From Bacteroidota bacterium (GTDB lineage: Bacteria; Bacteroidota; Bacteroidia; Chitinophagales; Chitinophagaceae), in the NCBI GenBank assembly GCA_023412975.1, contig JAEZRB010000135.1, positions 1 through 11,103 on the forward strand: DNA of 11,103 bases. The letters run 5' to 3'. Under the pieces are notes generated by a model. That model made no database searches. It was not told where the DNA came from and saw nothing but the letters and a program-made list of their open reading frames with translations. Made by a program: the position numbers and the translations under genes. Shown here piece after piece: positions 6,402 through 11,103 of the stretch. Numbering within the stretch: position 1 is the first letter of the stretch; every line of letters begins with the position of its first letter.

Positions 6402-9400
6402 TTAAAAACCGAGTGATATGCTAAACAGGAAAGAACGCATTGTTGGGAAAGCACCGCTTTCAAAACCTACTGCGTTGGATCCGGTTGCGAATACTGATTC
6501 TGGGTCGATGCCGTGCAGGTGGCTCTTGATCATCCAAACGTTATTGCAGGACAATGCAACTTTTGCACGTTGTACAGGAGTTTTTGCCAGCATGCCCCTT
6601 GGAAGGTCGTAGCTTATCTGAACATTCCTCAAACGGATATTCGTAGCATCGTACAGGTAAGCCTCACCAACACCCAGGTTATTCAATGTTGCCACAGTTC
6701 TCCAGTATTGCTGAGGTGTTACAGCAATTGTGTTTTTGACAGGATTACCACCGGGATCCAATACCACACCATCTACAACTAAGGTAGAACGGTCGCCGTT
6801 AGGTGCTGTTACCCTTGCAGCACCACTTGCCTGCAGACTCACATTTGATGCGGAGAAAATCTCACCACCGAAACGAGCGTCAACCAGGAATGACAGTCCA
6901 ACACCTTTATAAGTGAATGTATTGGTCACACCCAGTAATCCTTTTGCCTGCTGGTTACCTAATTTCACGATTTCAGCATCTCTCTGGGGAAGACCAGTTG
7001 AATTCAATAAAAGCTGCCCGAAATGAGGGCTAGACTGGTCTTTTACGCGAAGGAACCTTGTTCCATAAATATCACCATAAAGACCACCGGTAGCTGCCCT
7101 GATAAACAGGTCATCGAATGCACCAAGATCATACACATTTACATCCAAATCACTTGCGATATCGATGATCTTGTTTTCATTCTTAGAATAGTTAGCCATT
7201 AATGACCAGCCCAATGAATTGGGGTTGGAAAGGATCCTAACATCAGCCATCAACTCGATACCCTTGTTCTGGATATCTCCGGCGTTTATCATCATTTTTT
7301 CATAACCACTCAGGGGATCCATTGGGATAGCGATCAGCTGGTTGGTGGCATTTGATTTATACCAGGTAAAGTCGATACCCAGCCTGTTGTTGAAGAAGCG
7401 GGCTTCAGCACCAAACTCAAGGTTCTTGATCAACTCGCTTTTCACATTTTCATCCTTCAACAATGAATTGCGCACCGCGTAAGTATTGTTGTTGGGGTCT
7501 TTGCGAATTTCATAACCATTGTACAGGCTATATGGAGCAAGGTCATTACCCACTGAGGCATGAGACACACGCAGTTTGGCATAGTCCATCCAGCCTGGGA
7601 TATGGGTACCCATTTTCTCAAGCATGTCTGTGATTACCCACGCAAAACTGACAGAAGGATAGAAATAAGAACGGTTCTCTTCAATCAGTGCGGAAGACCA
7701 GTCGTTACGGAAAGTCGCATCCAGGTAGAGATAACCATCGTAGTTAACACCTACACTACCATAAAGTGAATTAATTTTCTTACGGCTGTAACCCTGGCCA
7801 ATACCAGGCGCACCTTGTCCGTTGGTGAGTGAAAATACATTGGGTACTTCCAGCGGACCAGTGCTTATTCCCAGTGAACTAAAGCGCTGGTGCATCAGGT
7901 TACCACCTGCAGTGATCACACCACCGAATTTTCCAACCACATTATCTTTCTTCGCACTCAGCAAAGCACTGTAGTTAGTTTCAGTAAATGTTTGCTTACC
8001 TTCTGAATATTCATTGGCACGGTTACTTCCGGCATACACTTTACGTTGTGTATTGGTAGTGTAAATATCACCCCCTGCTCTCACTTCAGCATCCAGCCAG
8101 TTTGTAAGTGCATATTTGACAGAACCGGTCATGATAAAACGATCACGTGTATCCTGGTTCAGGTTGTATTTGTTGTTCCAGTAGGGATTGTTTTGCCATC
8201 CCGGAGCACCCGGAAACCAAAGCATGTTTCCAAACTCATTGGTAGCAGCCGAGAAATCGCGGATATCCATGCTCCTGGGCAGATTGTACAAAACAAAAAT
8301 ATTGCTCACATCGCGACCATTGATCGGCCTGTTGAAACCTGAAGTGTTATTATAAGAAAATTTCACATCAGTTGTCCAGCGATTGTCCTTGCCAAACCTG
8401 GTAGTAGCACGCGTAGTCAGGTTGGTTCTTTCCAGTTTATTACCGGGGATGATGCTTCTGTCGTTCCAGCGACTAAGGGAAGAATAAACAGAAGTTCCGC
8501 CAAACTGTTGTTGGAAAGCCAGGTTATAATTCTGGGTTGTACCATTGCGAAGGAAATTTTTCACGTTATCATGGCTGGTTGACAGCGATGACTGGGTACC
8601 ATCCCATTTAGTAACAGATTGTCCTTCGGCTTTGGGACCCCAGCTCAACTGGCTGGTAGGATCAAAAATATTGTCACTACCCTGTGCGTATGTATCCTGA
8701 AGTTCAGGACGGAGGAAAATGTTTTCGATACCCTGGGTCATAGAGAAAGTTATACCCAGGCCGGATTGTTTTTTCCCGGATTTAGTAGTGATCAGGATAA
8801 CGCCATTACCCGCACGCGAACCATACAAGGCTGCGGCGGATGGTCCTTTCAGGATCGACATGCTTTCGATATCATCAGCACTGATATCACCCAGACCATT
8901 ACCACGGTCGAAGCCTGCGCTCCAGTAACCGTTTTCAGATGTACCGGTAAAGTTGTCGATGGGTGTACCATCTACTACGATCAGGGGTTGGTTGTTTCCA
9001 ACCAGCGATGTGTTACCGCGAAGCAGGATCTTTGACGAACCGCCCGCACCATTGCTGGAGCGAACAACCTGCAGACCTGCTACTTTACCAGAAAGTGCAT
9101 TAGCCAGGTTGGTTTCTTTAGCGTCAACCAAAGCGGTACCGCGGAGTTCCTGTACGGCATAGCCCAGGGATTTTTGCTGACGTTTAATACCCAGCGCTGT
9201 TGTTACTACTACCTCACCCAGGTCGGTAGCAGCAGATACTAGATCCATATTCAGGGTACTTGCAGTTCCAACAGTAAGTTCTCTAGAGCCAAAACCTATA
9301 GAGCTAAAAACCAGTACAGCATTGTTGTTGGGAACCGTAATGCTGTAGCGACCATTTTCATCCGTAATTACGGACTGAGTCGTCCCTTTGATGCTGACCG

Positions 9401-9530
9401 TGGCAGCAGGGACCGGTCTGCCGTCGTCACCGGTCACAACACCGGTGATTGTACGCCCCCCCTGCGCCAGCAAAAGAGAATTGGCTAATAGCAGGACGAA
9501 GCACACAAGCAGTAATCGTTTGTTCTTCAT
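6402..9530 (-). CDS. SusC/RagA-like TonB-dependent outer-membrane transporter
   Basis: This TonB-dependent channel (1042 aa) should import an oligomeric nutrient, held by the SusD-like lid, across the outer membrane. In order it has a signal peptide (MKNKRLLLVC... with likely cleavage after LLLA-22), a carboxypeptidase-regulatory-like beta domain at about 27-100 (TITGVVTGDDGRPVPAATVS onwards), a TonB-box-like GEVVVTTALG at 105-114, and the plug at about 115-252. The plug carries the SusC/RagA signatures LLRGNTSLVGNNQPLIVVDG at 169-188 and SMSILKGPSAAALYGSRAGN at 223-242. A long beta-barrel follows and ends in SFLFSISLGF with the C-terminal Phe expected of barrel proteins. No STN signalling domain precedes the carboxypeptidase-like domain, so the usual anti-sigma signalling route is unlikely. 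It starts 56 bases after the ROK gene, has no recognisable TAnnTTTG promoter of its own, and is followed by susD. Confidence 0.95.
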   Translation of the reverse strand: MKNKRLLLVCFVLLLANSLLLAQGGRTITGVVTGDDGRPVPAATVSIKGTTQSVITDENGRYSITVPNNNAVLVFSSIGFGSRELTVGTASTLNMDLVSAATDLGEVVVTTALGIKRQQKSLGYAVQELRGTALVDAKETNLANALSGKVAGLQVVRSSNGAGGSSKILLRGNTSLVGNNQPLIVVDGTPIDNFTGTSENGYWSAGFDRGNGLGDISADDIESMSILKGPSAAALYGSRAGNGVILITTKSGKKQSGLGITFSMTQGIENIFLRPELQDTYAQGSDNIFDPTSQLSWGPKAEGQSVTKWDGTQSSLSTSHDNVKNFLRNGTTQNYNLAFQQQFGGTSVYSSLSRWNDRSIIPGNKLERTNLTTRATTRFGKDNRWTTDVKFSYNNTSGFNRPINGRDVSNIFVLYNLPRSMDIRDFSAATNEFGNMLWFPGAPGWQNNPYWNNKYNLNQDTRDRFIMTGSVKYALTNWLDAEVRAGGDIYTTNTQRKVYAGSNRANEYSEGKQTFTETNYSALLSAKKDNVVGKFGGVITAGGNLMHQRFSSLGISTGPLEVPNVFSLTNGQGAPGIGQGYSRKKINSLYGSVGVNYDGYLYLDATFRNDWSSALIEENRSYFYPSVSFAWVITDMLEKMGTHIPGWMDYAKLRVSHASVGNDLAPYSLYNGYEIRKDPNNNTYAVRNSLLKDENVKSELIKNLEFGAEARFFNNRLGIDFTWYKSNATNQLIAIPMDPLSGYEKMMINAGDIQNKGIELMADVRILSNPNSLGWSLMANYSKNENKIIDIASDLDVNVYDLGAFDDLFIRAATGGLYGDIYGTRFLRVKDQSSPHFGQLLLNSTGLPQRDAEIVKLGNQQAKGLLGVTNTFTYKGVGLSFLVDARFGGEIFSASNVSLQASGAARVTAPNGDRSTLVVDGVVLDPGGNPVKNTIAVTPQQYWRTVATLNNLGVGEAYLYDATNIRLRNVQISYDLPRGMLAKTPVQRAKVALSCNNVWMIKSHLHGIDPESVFATGSNAVGFESGAFPTMRSFLFSISLGF

Positions 9531-9586
9531 TGCAGTTGAGTTTTTAAAGTTTAATTAAAAGTTTGAGATCTGGTATAGTTGAATTG

Positions 9587-10819
9587 TTAAGTTGCTACTA
9601 TTTTGGATTCCGCTTTGGATGTTTTCTTTATTGCAGTTCCGGAATACTCCTTTACACGATTTTCCATAACGAGTGCGGCCGAACCAATCAGTTCCGCGTC
9701 ATGCCCAAGGTCTGATATTTCAACAACCGTATTCGCCGACAAACGGGGTATACAGTGTTCATTCAATGCCTGCTGTATGGGTGCCTGCCAGACCTTACCA
9801 GCCAGCGCACCCCTTCCGCTCAGGATCACAGCTTCCGGATTCATCAGGTGAATAAGAATCGCCACACCTTTACCAATATTATATCCAGTTTCTGATAAGA
9901 GCTCTACAACAAACTGGTCGCCTTTGTAAACAGCTTTTACAATGGACTCCCAGTCGTTCTCGATATGTCCTGTGGGAAATTGCTTGCCTACACCTGATAA
10001 CCGGCCTGCTCTCAATCCTTCCGCAGCTTTTTCCACCACTACCACCAGAGAGGCTTCGGTTTCAAGACAACCGCTTTTACCACAGACACAAAGTTTATTA
10101 TTGTTAAAGAAAGGCATGTGGCTAAACTCACCGGCAAAACCGTTTTGTCCACGAAACAGCTCCCCGTTCAATATCATACCCAGGCCGATACCCCAGCTGA
10201 TATTCACCACCATGGCATTTTTGCGATGACGAGCCGCACCAAACCTAAACTCGGCCAGCGCAATCAGGCTCGAGTCATTATCTATATACACCGGCAACTC
10301 AATCTTCTCTGAGAGATATTGTGTGATCGTCTTGGGTTTGCTTTCGAGAAAAGAATAATTGATGCCTTTTTTGAAATCGATAAAACCAGGCATCCCGATG
10401 CCTACACCCATGATCTTCTTTTTGTCTATCCCGGACTCAGCAATCACCTCTATAATGCAGTCAGCCAGTTGGGAAGGAGCGCCTGGATTATTAAGCAGCG
10501 GCAGTTCAAATTTTTTTACATCGCTGATATGACGATTCTCGCTGTCCATGATACTGATCCTGGTGACCAGTTGATCCATCGCAACAGATACTATATATAT
10601 GGTGTCGGGAATAATAGAATAAGTAACTGGTCTTCTTCCGCCGCTCGAAGGGGCATAACCTGATTCTTTGATATAGCCTTCGGCTATCAATTCCATCAGG
10701 ACTTTCATCGTAAAAGGAATGCTTTTCCCAATACGTTCACTCAGGTCGGCACAGGAAAGGTGCCCGGAAAAATAAAGTTCCCTGAAGAGTAAACCCTTAT
10801 AAAAAGCCTTTTTTCCCAT
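9587..10819 (-). CDS. ROK-family transcriptional regulator (NagC/Mlc/XylR type)
   Basis: This 410-aa protein has an N-terminal winged helix-turn-helix at about residues 8-70 (LSCADLSERIGKSIPFTMKV, then SSGGRRP) joined to a ROK sugar-binding domain. In that domain GVGIGMPGFID (138-148), DNDSS around the catalytic-type Asp182, GEFSHMP with His234 and the zinc-site signature CVCGKSGCLE (244-253, with Cys244, Cys246 and Cys251) are visible. The ATP phosphate loop DxGGTK of ROK kinases is replaced by AMDQLVTR at 80-87, so this is probably a repressor-type ROK that senses a sugar or sugar phosphate rather than a kinase. It is transcribed towards susC with a gap of 56 bases and probably controls that operon and itself. 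A GGAG Shine-Dalgarno-like motif precedes the ATG, unusual in this phylum. The frame stays open 12 codons upstream without an ATG, and the extension looks like the N-terminus of related proteins. The effector is unknown. Confidence 0.92.
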   Translation of the reverse strand: MGKKAFYKGLLFRELYFSGHLSCADLSERIGKSIPFTMKVLMELIAEGYIKESGYAPSSGGRRPVTYSIIPDTIYIVSVAMDQLVTRISIMDSENRHISDVKKFELPLLNNPGAPSQLADCIIEVIAESGIDKKKIMGVGIGMPGFIDFKKGINYSFLESKPKTITQYLSEKIELPVYIDNDSSLIALAEFRFGAARHRKNAMVVNISWGIGLGMILNGELFRGQNGFAGEFSHMPFFNNNKLCVCGKSGCLETEASLVVVVEKAAEGLRAGRLSGVGKQFPTGHIENDWESIVKAVYKGDQFVVELLSETGYNIGKGVAILIHLMNPEAVILSGRGALAGKVWQAPIQQALNEHCIPRLSANTVVEISDLGHDAELIGSAALVMENRVKEYSGTAIKKTSKAESKIVAT

Positions 10820-11020
10820 TTTCTCCAGCAGTAGCAGTCGTTTCTTATTAAAATGTTAATCTAAAATAAGGAGATTTTGAAAAAAACAAAAAACTTTTAT
10901 TAATTTTTTAAGAAGTTAGCCGAGTTTGATGAAAATTGAATAACAACTGTTAGATGTACATTTGTATACGGGTTTGACAGATTTGGCTTATTAACCCGGC
11001 ATTATCTAAACAACCTTACC
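10820..11020. other. Divergent intergenic region between the ROK gene and a lipoprotein gene
   Basis: This 201-base, very AT-rich spacer must hold the control region of the ROK-SusCD unit on the minus strand and of the lipoprotein gene on the plus strand. The plus-strand promoter is clear (10936-10964). I found no TAnnTTTG match on the minus strand. A run at 10891-10906 (AAACTTTTATTAATTT) resembles sequence just upstream of susC and could be part of an operator, though composition alone might explain it. Confidence 0.5.
10936..10964 (+). promoter_or_regulatory. Putative Bacteroidota promoter for the divergent lipoprotein gene
   Basis: TACATTTG at 10957-10964 matches the -7 consensus TAnnTTTG exactly, and TTG at 10936-10938 sits 18 bases upstream as a -33 element. 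The predicted transcript starts near 10970 and would give a leader of about 50 bases to the ATG at 11021. This is the best promoter match in the window, but still only a motif match. Confidence 0.5.
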
Positions 11021-11103
11021 ATGGATATCTCCCGGCACCACACACTTAAACTATGCCTTACTATTGGCGTTATTAGTATGGTAAACCTGCTTTCCTGCGC
11101 CCA
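11021..11103 (+). CDS. Start of a putative lipoprotein gene (cut by the window edge)
   Basis: Only 27 complete codons are present, beginning MDISRHHTLKLCLTIGVISM and continuing VNLLSCA. A short positively charged N-terminus, a hydrophobic stretch and the lipobox LLSC (residues 23-26, Cys26 lipidated) make a type II signal peptide. The product should be exported and anchored in a membrane. It is divergent from the ROK regulator with a good promoter match 57 bases upstream, so it may belong to the same regulon. The mature protein is outside the window, so no function can be assigned. Confidence 0.65.
   Translation, partial: MDISRHHTLKLCLTIGVISMVNLLSCA

Noticed and set aside
8619..9035. 138-codon plus-strand open frame opposite susC
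   Set aside because: It lies wholly within the conserved plug-coding region of the SusC-like gene on the other strand, so it is a shadow frame.

Overview
The window looks like chromosomal DNA from a Bacteroidota member, most likely the Chitinophagaceae/Sphingobacteriia side. The evidence is a SusC/SusD outer-membrane pair, promoters of the Bacteroidota TAnnTTTG type, AT-rich intergenic spacers with almost no Shine-Dalgarno sequences, and a ROK-type regulator. The genus is inferred from protein style only and cannot be fixed from the sequence.

Left part (1-1831): a small DinB/DUF1572-type four-helix protein (275-733, +) lies next to a decayed C-terminal piece of an IS110-family transposase (799-1008, -). 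A HigB/HigA toxin-antitoxin pair follows directly (1020-1611, +). The best promoter for higBA lies inside the transposase remnant. This part reads as a small accessory patch with a trace of past transposition. The 220 bases after higA hold no recognisable gene.

Middle (1832-4473): a MutS2-like ATPase on the minus strand (701 aa) has the clamp, ATPase, coiled-coil and KOW-like parts but no C-terminal Smr nuclease domain. Its start is preceded by about 450 bases of tandem repeat (period about 180, two full copies and one half copy). Each full copy contains CACGGAG/CTCCGTG words that can pair in two mutually exclusive ways. The half copy runs straight into the intrinsic terminator of the upstream operon.

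Right part (4394-10819, minus strand): a three-gene unit in the order ROK-family transcriptional regulator, SusC-like TonB-dependent transporter, SusD-like surface lipoprotein, ending at a strong hairpin terminator. The gaps are 56 and 23 bases, so one transcript is plausible. The transporter has no N-terminal STN signalling domain and no ECF sigma/anti-sigma genes are seen, so the ROK protein is the obvious candidate regulator. No hydrolase is visible, so the substrate is unknown. At the far right a divergent lipoprotein gene begins on the plus strand, behind a well-formed Bacteroidota promoter, and is cut by the window edge.

I found no clear candidate for a wholly new multi-gene system. The parts most worth a second look are the repeat array/terminator junction upstream of mutS2, the Smr-less MutS2, the ROK-SusCD arrangement and the IS110 remnant that abuts higBA.
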